DNA from: Synergistaceae bacterium
Lineage (GTDB): Bacteria > Synergistota > Synergistia > Synergistales > Aminobacteriaceae
Reading direction: 5' to 3'
Length of the DNA stretch: 64,000 bases
Assembly: GCA_017446055.1 (NCBI GenBank)
Contig: JAFSRQ010000096.1
Coordinates: forward strand, 62,001-126,000
Below are positions 8,331 through 16,881 of this stretch, one piece after another; within the stretch, counting starts at the first letter, position 1, and the number at the start of each line of letters is the position of its first letter. Both the position numbers and the translations under genes were made by a program. The notes beneath the pieces are model-generated. The model had not been told where the DNA came from, did not search any database, and saw only the letters and a list, made by a program, of their open reading frames with translations.

Positions 8331-9653
8331 TTGCGGGGAATTGAGGCGGCACTCACAGTATTAACGTCAGACAATCCCGGCAAATTCTCATCCGAGTCTC
8401 TCAGGATTCTTGCTGACCGTGAACACATGAAGCCCTCGGATATTTCGCTGGCCTCGTCATTGATATACATCGTCATGAGGCGAAAAGAGCTGTGGGAGAA
8501 AATATCATCGGATTATCTGCGCTCGAAGGAGAAACTTCCTCCCGCTGTGAACATGGCCGTGATTATGGGGACTGGGGGACTGTTAGAGCTTCGGAGATTC
8601 TCCGGCGGAGTCCTCGTCAACGGAATAATTGAGTGTCTCCGGCGCAATAAATCCACGTCAAAATATGCCGGGCTGGTCAACGCTGTCCTGCACAAAGTCA
8701 TCGAGAACGGTGAAGGCACTCTCGAAAAGTTCCGGCGTTCACCGTCTGCTGAAGGCCGCGCAATGTCCGCGGGGATTCCTGTGTGGACACTCCCGGCGTG
8801 GTCTAAGACTTGGACTCGCACGGAGCTTTACGCGATTTTCGACATGGCCGGACTCCCGTCATGCTCAACACTCAGAGTAACACCCGGAAAAACGGACGAA
8901 GTATCACAGCTTCTTGACGCTAACGGAATACGCTGGCAGAAATCAGGCATATCACCCGCAATCCGTCTCAGCGAGTCAGCATTGCCTGCAAAGATTCCCG
9001 GCTTCACGGAAGGACTCTTCACGGTTCAGTCAGAAGGCTCAATCCTCAGTGGCTCAATCGTCAGCAAATTCCACAAGGGAGGCTCAATTCTCGACATGTG
9101 TTCGGGACGGGGCATAAAGGCCGGGCAAATCTTGCAGGAATGTACAGACTCACACATTGAGTGCTGGGAGATCTCAGAAGCAAGGTCAAAGAGCGCAGGC
9201 CGTGAGCTTGAGAGGCTTGGTGTACGTGAACGCGCTGTGATGAAGGTCGGCAACGCATTATCCCTCATGCCTGAGAACGCGCCGGATTTCGTGGTGCTTG
9301 ATGCTCCCTGCTCGTGTTCTGGGACGTGGAACAGGAAGCCGGAGTCTAAGTGGCGTTTGACATGGGACAAGTTCGACTCAACCGTAAGCACTCAGAATAA
9401 GTTGCTGGCTCGCGCTGTGAGTCTGTGCAGGCAAGGAGGATATGTGCTGTACATAACGTGCTCGCTCTTGAAGCAGGAGAATGAGAATGTTGTTGCTGAA
9501 ATCTTGTCGGCTAATCCTGACTGCGCGGAGGTCTCAGCGTTGGTTGACTGGCGAGGGGAATTTTTCAGGCGTGGAAAACCTTACGGGATATATATTCTTC
9601 CGGGCAATGCGTGGCTTGACGGCTTTTATTGCTCGCTGATACTCAAAAGATAG
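8331..9653 (+). CDS. rsmB: 16S rRNA cytosine-C5 methyltransferase RsmB-like
   Basis: A 440-residue protein with an N-terminal NusB-like helical region (about 1-150) and a C-terminal SAM-dependent m5C methyltransferase domain. SAM motif I is DMCSGRGIKAG. The catalytic cysteines are in APCSCSGTW (motif IV) and YITCSLL (motif VI), the two-cysteine arrangement of the NOL1/NOP2/Sun family. It would methylate C967 or an equivalent position of 16S rRNA. The start is TTG 8331, one base after the preceding stop, with a GGAGGC site inside that gene's end. Motif I has GRGIKAG rather than GxGxKT, a small variation. Confidence 0.87.
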   Translation: MRGIEAALTVLTSDNPGKFSSESLRILADREHMKPSDISLASSLIYIVMRRKELWEKISSDYLRSKEKLPPAVNMAVIMGTGGLLELRRFSGGVLVNGIIECLRRNKSTSKYAGLVNAVLHKVIENGEGTLEKFRRSPSAEGRAMSAGIPVWTLPAWSKTWTRTELYAIFDMAGLPSCSTLRVTPGKTDEVSQLLDANGIRWQKSGISPAIRLSESALPAKIPGFTEGLFTVQSEGSILSGSIVSKFHKGGSILDMCSGRGIKAGQILQECTDSHIECWEISEARSKSAGRELERLGVRERAVMKVGNALSLMPENAPDFVVLDAPCSCSGTWNRKPESKWRLTWDKFDSTVSTQNKLLARAVSLCRQGGYVLYITCSLLKQENENVVAEILSANPDCAEVSALVDWRGEFFRRGKPYGIYILPGNAWLDGFYCSLILKR

Positions 9654-9666
9654 AGAGGTTAAACAT

Positions 9667-11067
9667 TTGGCGACATTCAAGAAAATTATCGGACATAACT
9701 TTTTGGAGCTTTGCAGGAAAGGAACATCTCAGGAAATCTCGGACGCTATAAAGTCCGGAGCTGATGTGAATTACCGTGATGAAAATGTTGATTTCGGGTT
9801 CACCGCCCTCACTATGGCCGCACGAGAGAATACTCCCCAAGCCGTGAAGACTCTCCTTGACGCTGGTGCTTTCGTGAACACACCCACCAATGACGGCAAC
9901 ACCGCTCTGATGTGGGCGAGCCTCAGAGGGGATGAGGACATAATCACGATGCTTCTCGATGCCGGGGCTGACGTGAATATGTCCAGGGCTGACGGTTTGA
10001 CCTCGCTCATGGGCGCGGCAAAGAAGAATCCACCGCACATAATATCCATCCTCCTCAAGGCAGGGGCAAATGTCAGCGCGAAGGACTCAAACGGTATGAC
10101 TGCCTTGCACCACGCCGCCATGAACAACCCCGACCCGCAAGCTACAGTAACACTCATCAAGGCAGGCTCAAAGGATTCCGGGACTAGAACGGGTAAGACT
10201 GCCATCATCCTCGCGGCCATGCTCAACACCCCCCAAGTAGCAGACGCTCTCATAGATGCCGGGTTCGACACTGACGCAAAGGACTCTGACGGCAAATCTG
10301 CGCTGGATTACGCCCGCGAAAATCCCAAGTTCGCATCATCATCGGTAATCTCCCGGCTTGAGACTCACACGGTCAGCTGTGATAGTGAGTTCATAGACTT
10401 CTGCGCTGACGCTTCACCCGATGCTATACGCCGCGCACTGTCCTGTGTCTCAGACATCAACACTCCCAACGAATACGGATCAACAGCCCTCTTCATGGCC
10501 GCAAGAGAGAATACCCCCGAAGCCGTGAAGGTTCTGACAGATGCGGGGGCTGATGTTCTGACGAAGGCATTTGACGGAGCGACCGCGATATTCTGGGCGG
10601 CTCTGGACAACTCGGCGGAAGTTATTGACGTTCTCGTGATGGCTGGTGCTGACGTTAACGCGGCAAGGTATGACGGCGTTACACCCATGATGGCGGCGGC
10701 AAGAAGGAATACTATCCAGACCGTAACAGCTCTACTCAAAGCGGGGGCTGTCGTCAACTCTCAGGACACTAACGGGATGACTCCCCTGCTTTACGCGGCA
10801 ATGGACAATCCCAACCCTGATGTCGTGAATATACTCATTGAGTCCGGCGCAGATGACGCGGTCAGCAAAACAGGACGCACCGCACTCATACTCGCGGCCA
10901 TGATGAACAATGCGGAGGTTGTTGACGCTTTGCTCAAGGCGGGGGCTGAGGTTCACGCAAAAGATTCTGACGGCAAAACTGCTCTGGATTACGCAAGAGA
11001 GAATGACAAGCTCAAAGCTACACCTGTGTTCCTCATGCTTGAGAATATGACAGGAAAGAAGGAATAA
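9667..11067 (+). CDS. Ankyrin-repeat protein (466 aa)
   Basis: It starts at TTG 9667 behind AGAGAGG. After a short N-terminal segment the protein is made of ankyrin repeats of about 33 residues with the consensus G-x-T-A-L-x-x-A-A-x-x-N-x-x-x-V and D-A-G-A-D-V. There are about twelve in two blocks (roughly 35-225 and 265-455), each closed by the same DSDGKSALDYAREN-type ending, so the gene probably arose by internal duplication. There is no signal peptide or membrane segment, so a cytoplasmic protein-binding role is likely; the partner is unknown. The next gene is a shorter paralogue. Placement between rRNA methylation and envelope genes is unusual. Confidence 0.9.
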   Translation: MATFKKIIGHNFLELCRKGTSQEISDAIKSGADVNYRDENVDFGFTALTMAARENTPQAVKTLLDAGAFVNTPTNDGNTALMWASLRGDEDIITMLLDAGADVNMSRADGLTSLMGAAKKNPPHIISILLKAGANVSAKDSNGMTALHHAAMNNPDPQATVTLIKAGSKDSGTRTGKTAIILAAMLNTPQVADALIDAGFDTDAKDSDGKSALDYARENPKFASSSVISRLETHTVSCDSEFIDFCADASPDAIRRALSCVSDINTPNEYGSTALFMAARENTPEAVKVLTDAGADVLTKAFDGATAIFWAALDNSAEVIDVLVMAGADVNAARYDGVTPMMAAARRNTIQTVTALLKAGAVVNSQDTNGMTPLLYAAMDNPNPDVVNILIESGADDAVSKTGRTALILAAMMNNAEVVDALLKAGAEVHAKDSDGKTALDYARENDKLKATPVFLMLENMTGKKE

Positions 11068-11070
11068 TCT

Positions 11071-11883
11071 TTGAGTTCAACGGGAAAAAATTTCTGGGAG
11101 CTTTGCAGGAACGGACATGCGTGGGAAATCTTAGAGGCAATCCGTAACGGCGCGGATGTCAACGCTGAGGACGAAAACGGGATAAGGCCGCTCGGACTCG
11201 CGGTTATGTTCAACAAGGAAGCAGGAGCTGTGAAAGTCCTTCTTGAGAACGGAGCAAAGATGAAAATCGAGGAGAGAAGCTACACACAGCTCATGTCGTT
11301 TGTCATGAAGAACCCGCCTTCCTACGAGGTCATAAAGCTGCTCATGGATTACGGGATGCTTATAGATACGAGGGCTTACGACGGGACTACCGCGCTCATA
11401 CTTGCCTCAAACGAGAATTATTCCCCCATCATTGAGTCCCTCATCAGGGCAGGTGCTGACGTGAACGCTTCAAGGTCTGACGGCATAACCGCCCTAATGA
11501 TGGCCGCGAGGAAGAACGCTCCCACAGTCATGCGCATTCTCCTGAAACACGGGGCAGCAGTCCGGGCAAAAGACACAAACGGGATGACCGCACTCCACCA
11601 CGCCGCGATGAACAGCCAGAATCCCGAACTGGTGAACATGCTCATAGCCGCAGGTGCAGAGGACTCGAAGAACGCAAGCGGGAAGACAGCATTAATGCTC
11701 GCCGCGATGATAAATGCCCCGGAAGTCCTTGACGCTCTCATGATGGCAGGCTTTGACGTAACAGAAAGGGACAATGACGGGAAATCTGCACTCGATTACG
11801 CAAGGGATAATGACAAGCTCAAAGGTTCGGAAGCAATGCGCAAGCTCGAAGAATATTCATCAGGCAGGGAGGCGGTAAGATGA
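11071..11883 (+). CDS. Ankyrin-repeat protein (270 aa), paralogue of the preceding gene
   Basis: The TTG start at 11071 has GGAAGGAA upstream, inside the end of the preceding gene. About seven ankyrin repeats share the phrasing of the larger neighbour, including the opening FWELCRNG, the late DTNGMTALHHAAMN repeat and the ending DGKSALDYARDNDKL. It therefore looks like a copy of one block of the neighbouring protein. It has no signal peptide. Its end overlaps the PASTA gene start by four bases (ATGA), which ties it to that membrane protein in one transcript. Confidence 0.9.
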   Translation: MSSTGKNFWELCRNGHAWEILEAIRNGADVNAEDENGIRPLGLAVMFNKEAGAVKVLLENGAKMKIEERSYTQLMSFVMKNPPSYEVIKLLMDYGMLIDTRAYDGTTALILASNENYSPIIESLIRAGADVNASRSDGITALMMAARKNAPTVMRILLKHGAAVRAKDTNGMTALHHAAMNSQNPELVNMLIAAGAEDSKNASGKTALMLAAMINAPEVLDALMMAGFDVTERDNDGKSALDYARDNDKLKGSEAMRKLEEYSSGREAVR

Positions 11884-13121
11884 AGAAACACTGCGGAGGA
11901 ATAGTATTAACCACACTGTTTATTGTCTCAGGAATAATTTTCGCGTCAGGTGCTATAGCGGTCTACACGGTCTTCATGAAACCTGAAGGGCGGTCAGAAA
12001 TCCCGGTATTGCGGGGGAAATCGGCGGTCGATGCTGTAGCTGAGGCTGAGAGGCTCGGACTCATCGTACAGATGGAGCAGGTAGTCTCAACATTGCAGGA
12101 GGGACTCGTACTCGCACAGTCCCCAGAGCCAGGAACGGAATTACGGCGCGGTCAGGTTGTAGTCTTGCAGGTCAGCAAAGGCGGTGAGCTTCATGAAGTG
12201 CCAGACGTTAAAGGCATGACCATAACGGAAGCCCAGACGGAAATCAAAGCTCAGGGCTTCACCCTCGGCGATGTGGTGAAGGTACGCGAGCGCAACGTCA
12301 AAGCCGGGGAAGTCATAGCTCAGAGTCCCTCGTCCCCCGCAAAAATATCATCAGGCAGGAAGATTGACCTCCTCGTTCAGGACGGAGCAGACGCTAACGG
12401 GGTAATCACTGTGCCGGACGTGAACAGAATGACCGAGAAGGAAGCACGCGAGACCCTCACGGCAGCAGGACTCAAAGTACAGGGTGTTGACCGGGTATAT
12501 AGTCCGTTACTGCCGGAAGGCTTGGCGATTGAGACACGCCCGGGAATGGGCAGCACTCTCCGCGCAGGTCAGGGGGTAATCCTCAAACTTGCCACACAGA
12601 GAAGACCCGCCGGATTCATGGACGCTGACTCGAAATCCACATCAACAGCAAACGGCACAGCAAGGCGCGTAACCAGCAGCAAGACTCAGGACGAAAAGCC
12701 CTCACAGTCTCAGGCCGCAAAGACTCACGCAAAAGAGTCCCAGCCAGCAAATACCGCCGCAACTCCCCCCAAGCAGGCAGAAGAGTTCACCGGGGACGAC
12801 TACGCACGACAGCCCGCAAAGGCATCATCACAGCCAGCCCCACAGAAAGCACAGACTCCCGCAAAGACCCAGCAGTCAGCAAGCACTCAGGCCGCTTCAT
12901 CAGGAGGAAGCAAGACAGCCAGAATACGCTACATTGTCCCGCCTATAGCCCGGCCCATGGACCTGCGCATAGAAGTTACCGACCCCAACGGAAGACGCAC
13001 CGTCATGAACAGGCAGGTAAGAAGCGGTGAAAGTATCAGCGCAAACGCAAGCTACTCCCAGGAATGCCTAGTTACTATATACTTGGGCGGCGAATCAGTC
13101 TGGCAGGAAAGGAAGAATTAG
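11880..13121 (+). CDS. Single-pass membrane protein with three PASTA domains
   Basis: A 413-residue protein with an N-terminal membrane helix (about 8-32) and three consecutive PASTA domains, at about 38-104, 105-171 and 175-243, each with the V-P-x-V/L ... A-x-x-L ... G motif. A low-complexity Gln/Ala/Lys/Pro/Thr linker follows (about 250-355), then a C-terminal module with RIRYIVPP. PASTA domains bind peptidoglycan fragments or beta-lactams. No Ser/Thr kinase domain is attached, unlike PrkC or StkP, so it would be an envelope-binding protein rather than a receptor kinase. It overlaps the ankyrin gene before it; rpe follows four bases later. Confidence 0.87.
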   Translation: MKKHCGGIVLTTLFIVSGIIFASGAIAVYTVFMKPEGRSEIPVLRGKSAVDAVAEAERLGLIVQMEQVVSTLQEGLVLAQSPEPGTELRRGQVVVLQVSKGGELHEVPDVKGMTITEAQTEIKAQGFTLGDVVKVRERNVKAGEVIAQSPSSPAKISSGRKIDLLVQDGADANGVITVPDVNRMTEKEARETLTAAGLKVQGVDRVYSPLLPEGLAIETRPGMGSTLRAGQGVILKLATQRRPAGFMDADSKSTSTANGTARRVTSSKTQDEKPSQSQAAKTHAKESQPANTAATPPKQAEEFTGDDYARQPAKASSQPAPQKAQTPAKTQQSASTQAASSGGSKTARIRYIVPPIARPMDLRIEVTDPNGRRTVMNRQVRSGESISANASYSQECLVTIYLGGESVWQERKN

Positions 13122-13125
13122 CGAC

Positions 13126-13815
13126 ATGCGCGAAATAATATTTGCACCTTCCCTTCTCGGAGCGAACCCCCTCGCTATATCACATGACATTGACAGGCTC
13201 GGCGGAAATTATGACTGGCTTCATCTCGACATCATGGACGCTCATTTTGTCCGCAACCTCTCATTCGGCCCGGCTTTCTCTCAGTCTCTCAGGAAGAATT
13301 ACCCGGACTCCTTCATTGATGTCCACCTCATGACCGACAACTTGCAGATAGTCCTTCCGCTGTTCACGGATTCGGCATCACTGATCACCGTCCACGCTGA
13401 GACAGAGCCGCACCTCCTTCACGCCACACTGACAGCCATAAAGGACGCAGGGCTGAAGGCCGGAATATCTCTGTGTCCGCCAACGCCAATATCACACGTT
13501 GAGCATGTTCTTGAGCTTGCTGACCTAGTGCTTGTGATGTCTGTTACTCCCGGCTTCGGAGGACAGAAATTCATCGGCTCATCTCTGGAGAAAGTCAGAC
13601 AGCTTGCGAGCATTCGTGAGGCTGGGAAATACAGTTACATGATTGAAATTGACGGCGGAATAAACGAGAATAATATAACCCGTGCGGTACTTGCAGGCTG
13701 TGATGTTATTGTTATGGGGAGCGCGGTCTTCAGGAATAATAATCCGGGTGAATGGCTTGCGGGTATGCGCGGAAAAATAAAGGAGGCACTAATACACCTT
13801 GACGGAACAGAATGA
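13126..13815 (+). CDS. rpe: Ribulose-phosphate 3-epimerase
   Basis: A TIM-barrel protein of 229 residues that interconverts ribulose-5-phosphate and xylulose-5-phosphate in the pentose phosphate pathway. Recognisable family segments are APSLLGANP at the N-terminus, HLDIMDAHFV with metal-binding His and catalytic Asp, DVHLM, MSVTPGFGGQKF, and EIDGGIN with the second catalytic Asp. It starts at ATG 13126. The 3' end overlaps the next gene by 17 bases, so the two are probably translated together. Confidence 0.95.
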   Translation: MREIIFAPSLLGANPLAISHDIDRLGGNYDWLHLDIMDAHFVRNLSFGPAFSQSLRKNYPDSFIDVHLMTDNLQIVLPLFTDSASLITVHAETEPHLLHATLTAIKDAGLKAGISLCPPTPISHVEHVLELADLVLVMSVTPGFGGQKFIGSSLEKVRQLASIREAGKYSYMIEIDGGINENNITRAVLAGCDVIVMGSAVFRNNNPGEWLAGMRGKIKEALIHLDGTE

Positions 13816-14713
13816 AGCCCTTGTTGAGCTTGGGCGGATGATAACGGAACGGCGCGAAAACTTAGGCATGACTCTTGAGACTGTATTCGACAGGACAAAG
13901 ATAAGGCCCGAATATTTGCGCGGAATTGAGGCGGGGGATTACAGGAATTTCCCGGAGGTAGTGTACATCAAAGGCTTCGTGCGGACGTACCTTAAGCTGA
14001 TAGGCGCGGAAGACTTGCAGAACGACTTCATGTCCCAGCTGGACAGGAGTCAGAATCTCCAGCAGCAGCCGCAGGGCCACGGTCACAAAAAGCAGCAGGA
14101 CTCACCGCGTCAGAAGCCCAAGAACATGAACAACATACTAGGCAACGGCTCATCAATGCCCAAGGGATTCAAGCCCGCGAGTCATTTCTGGCTTTTTCTC
14201 GTGCTGATACTTGCCCTTGCCGGCACCGGGGCTTACGTCTGGTACGCTGTGAGTTACGGCGGACTCGACCTGCGCAACCTTAAGCTCTTCAGTTTTTCGG
14301 GCGGCAATAATACCGTTGCTCCTGCTGAAACTTTCTCGGCTGACGTGAATATGCCAGGCGGAAATATCCCCGTGCCTGTTACTGTTTCGCTTGATGAGAC
14401 AGTCTCAGAAGAGCCAGAGCCGGAACAGGAAGTATCACCCTACCTTGAGATTCACGCGGTCAATGATGTCTGGCTCAGTGTGTCATTCGGAGGAGGCCAG
14501 CCAACATTCCGGAGGACTCTGAAACGCGGCGAGGTAATGCGCTGGGACTTGAACGCTCAGGCTAGAGTCGTTATAGGCCGCCCCACAGCAGCGCAGATAA
14601 TACTTAACGGCAGAGACTTGGGTATCGCCAACCCCACAGCGAAACGTTCAGAAACATACCTGTACAACCCTGACGGAACATACAGCACAGTCCAGAGACG
14701 CAGCAGAAACTAG
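13799..14713 (+). CDS. RodZ-like helix-turn-helix membrane protein with C-terminal DUF4115
   Basis: The start is TTG 13799, within the end of rpe. The 304-residue product has an N-terminal HTH_25 domain (about 8-70, with LGMTLETVFDRTKIRPEYLRGIE), a polar Gln-rich linker, one transmembrane helix (about 128-150) and an extracytoplasmic DUF4115 domain at about 215-300 with the usual FRRTLKRGE segment. This is the architecture of RodZ, the bitopic protein linking MreB to cell-wall synthesis. mreB is not in the window, so a cell-shape role is by family. It ends the operon that began at 7640. Confidence 0.85.
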   Translation: MTEQNEALVELGRMITERRENLGMTLETVFDRTKIRPEYLRGIEAGDYRNFPEVVYIKGFVRTYLKLIGAEDLQNDFMSQLDRSQNLQQQPQGHGHKKQQDSPRQKPKNMNNILGNGSSMPKGFKPASHFWLFLVLILALAGTGAYVWYAVSYGGLDLRNLKLFSFSGGNNTVAPAETFSADVNMPGGNIPVPVTVSLDETVSEEPEPEQEVSPYLEIHAVNDVWLSVSFGGGQPTFRRTLKRGEVMRWDLNAQARVVIGRPTAAQIILNGRDLGIANPTAKRSETYLYNPDGTYSTVQRRSRN

Positions 14714-14719
14714 CGATTA

Positions 14720-14761
14720 GTGGTTAGTGGGGAGTGGGTGATTGCCTTCCTCACTAGCCAC
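14720..14761 (+). terminator. Long imperfect hairpin between the rodZ-like gene and lepB
   Basis: The left arm GTGGTTAGTGGGGAG (14720-14734) pairs with the right arm CTTCCTCACTAGCCAC (14746-14761), leaving a loop of about 11 bases. The tail after the hairpin (GATTTATTT) is only weakly U-rich. It could terminate the upstream operon or be a dispersed palindromic repeat; a related GGCTAGTGGCTA string occurs near 40285. Confidence 0.45.
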
Positions 14762-14829
14762 GATTTATTTCTTGCGTTATCATTTACCCCGAAAATTTCA
14801 CATCACAATACAAAGAGGAGTTATGCACA

Positions 14830-15375
14830 ATGGCAGCAGAGGCAGTAAAGCCCTGGTGGCGCGAGGCAGTCGAGACTGTAGTCTGGGCGTTCGTCCTTGC
14901 GATGATTATACGTACATTCATCATACAAGCATTCTGGATTCCAAGCGGCTCAATGATTCCCACACTGGAGATTAACGACCGCGTATTAGTCGCCAAATTC
15001 TGGAACTTGTTTTTCCCCCCGTCAAGAGGCTCGCTGTATGTCTTCCGTTATCCTGTTGACCCAAGCAGGGATTTCGTCAAGAGAATCATTGCCATCCCCG
15101 GCGACACAGTAGACATCAGGAACGGAGTCGTCTACATCAACGGCAATCCTACAGAAGAGCCCTACGTCAAGAATCATGACCGCTACACTATGAGGAAGAG
15201 CAATGTGTTTCCGCAAGTGCCTTTCACTGTCCCGGAAGGAAAGTATTTCATGCTTGGCGACAACAGGGGCAACTCACAGGACAGCCGCTTCTGGGGATTC
15301 GCTGACATTGACGACATGAGAGGCCCGGTGTTTTTCCGTTACTGGCCGCTTAACCGCATAGGCATTCCGAGATAG
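14830..15375 (+). CDS. lepB: Signal peptidase I
   Basis: A 181-residue type I signal peptidase with an N-terminal membrane anchor (about 15-37). The catalytic Ser41 lies in PSGSM and the general-base Lys84 in DFVKRIIAIPGD; the GDNRGNSQDSR box near the C-terminus is family box E. It cleaves signal peptides of exported proteins at the outer face of the membrane. It starts at ATG 14830 behind AGAGGAG. As in Firmicutes, the gene precedes ylqF and rnhB. Confidence 0.95.
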   Translation: MAAEAVKPWWREAVETVVWAFVLAMIIRTFIIQAFWIPSGSMIPTLEINDRVLVAKFWNLFFPPSRGSLYVFRYPVDPSRDFVKRIIAIPGDTVDIRNGVVYINGNPTEEPYVKNHDRYTMRKSNVFPQVPFTVPEGKYFMLGDNRGNSQDSRFWGFADIDDMRGPVFFRYWPLNRIGIPR

Positions 15376-15379
15376 CACC

Positions 15380-16216
15380 ATGCCCCGCACAGTATGGTAT
15401 CCCGGCCACATGGCCAGAGGAACGCGCAGACTGCTGGAACTCGCAGAACGCCTTGACGTTATCGTTGAGGTGAGAGACTCACGCGCTCCCTCGTCAACAT
15501 CATCACCCCTGATGAAGCGTCTCGCGAAAAACAAGCCGGTAATCCGCGTGTTGTCCCGCAAAGATCTTGCCGACCCCGAAAAGTTAGCGTTGTGGCTTAA
15601 GGCGGTGAAGTTCTCGTACTCAGCCGACCTCAGAAAGCGCGAGGGACTCCCTCAAATCAAGCGGGCAATAATGAGCTTCAAGCCTCCTCACAGGGAAGTG
15701 CGTCTTGCCGTAGCCGGGATTCCGAATGTGGGAAAGTCATTGCTTCTGAACCTTCTTGCGGGGAAATCTTCTGCCACTGTCGGCAACATTCCGGGCGTAA
15801 CAAAGTCTGTCAGCTGGTACAAGAATGACAACATGCTAATCGTAGACAGTCCCGGAATACTGGATCCACACGCAGAGCCGGGAGCGCATCTAGTGTTGTC
15901 GTGGCTTGGGTGCGCAAAGGCTGAGGTTGTCGGAGGCTGGGAGAACGCCGCATTGTCTCTCGTGAAATTTCTGGCACATAACGACATGGCCGGGATGATT
16001 CCTGCTGAGACTGACGAAATCCCCGCGCTGACTCTCGAAAATGTCGGGCGGAAATGGGGCTGCCTTATTTCGGGCGGAAGGGTGAACATGGAGCTTGCCG
16101 GGCAGAAATTCATCGAGGCTTTCAGTTCCGGGAGACTTGGCCGGGTATGTCTTGAGGTTCCGGGCGGTGAAAGGGCTGTTGACTTCCTTGCAGATGAGGC
16201 AGCTGACGTTGTTTGA
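15380..16216 (+). CDS. ylqF: Ribosome biogenesis GTPase YlqF/RbgA
   Basis: A circularly permuted GTPase of 278 residues. The G4-like motif (in LSRKDLAD) precedes G1 (GIPNVGKSLLLN) and G3 (DSPGIL), the hallmark of the YlqF/YawG group. It starts PRTVWYPGHMARG, the N-terminal signature of RbgA. RbgA acts in late assembly of the 50S subunit. It lies five bases after lepB and its end overlaps the rnhB start by 23 bases, keeping the Firmicutes-type gene order. Confidence 0.93.
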   Translation: MPRTVWYPGHMARGTRRLLELAERLDVIVEVRDSRAPSSTSSPLMKRLAKNKPVIRVLSRKDLADPEKLALWLKAVKFSYSADLRKREGLPQIKRAIMSFKPPHREVRLAVAGIPNVGKSLLLNLLAGKSSATVGNIPGVTKSVSWYKNDNMLIVDSPGILDPHAEPGAHLVLSWLGCAKAEVVGGWENAALSLVKFLAHNDMAGMIPAETDEIPALTLENVGRKWGCLISGGRVNMELAGQKFIEAFSSGRLGRVCLEVPGGERAVDFLADEAADVV

Positions 16217-16865
16217 CGACATAATACCCCCTCTGCGCTGTGAACATGACGAGGCGGTGTACCACTTAGACAGGCTGAAGGAGCGCGGAGTCATCATCGG
16301 AACAGACGAAGCCGGGCGCGGTTCACTGGCCGGGCCTGTTGTGGCGGCGGCTGTATGTCTGACACAGGAGCAGGAAGACTCATTGACGGCAATCGGCCTG
16401 AAGGACTCGAAGCGTCTTGCGCCTAATGTGCGTGAGAGGCTCTTTGCGGCCATGAATGAGGCGGGTGTGATATGGCGGGCGTATATGGCGGATAATCTCA
16501 GGGTTGACCGGGATAACGTGCTTAACGCATCACTGTGGGCGATGGGCGAGTCGGTCTCAAGAGTCGCAAAAATCACGGGCAATGCAGGGTGTGTTATCGT
16601 TGACGGCAACAAGAGACTGCCCGATACTGATATTCCGCAATGGGTTCTGATCAGGGCGGATGACTTGATACCGTGCGTGTCAGCTGCGTCAATAGCGGCA
16701 AAAGTTATCCGTGATAGATTGATGGTGAGGCTGTCAGTGAGATACCCCGGCTACGGTCTCGAAAGGAACAAGGGCTATCCTACAAGGCAGCATATCGAGG
16801 CGGTCAGGCGTTTGGGACTGAGCAAGATACACCGGGAGACATTCTGCCGGAAATTTATTGCGTGA
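16194..16865 (+). CDS. rnhB: Ribonuclease HII
   Basis: A 223-residue enzyme that removes ribonucleotides and RNA from DNA-RNA hybrids. The family start GTDEAGRGSLAGPVVAAAV supplies the first acidic pair (Asp-Glu). Further acidic residues lie in LKDSK, VDGNK and AASIAAKVIRDR. I prefer ATG 16194 (MRQLTLFDDI), which gives the normal length, over an in-frame ATG at 16095 deep inside ylqF; the ribosome binding site is weak, suggesting coupling to ylqF. Confidence 0.93.
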   Translation: MRQLTLFDDIIPPLRCEHDEAVYHLDRLKERGVIIGTDEAGRGSLAGPVVAAAVCLTQEQEDSLTAIGLKDSKRLAPNVRERLFAAMNEAGVIWRAYMADNLRVDRDNVLNASLWAMGESVSRVAKITGNAGCVIVDGNKRLPDTDIPQWVLIRADDLIPCVSAASIAAKVIRDRLMVRLSVRYPGYGLERNKGYPTRQHIEAVRRLGLSKIHRETFCRKFIA

Positions 16866-16881
16866 AAGGGGAGAATAACAA

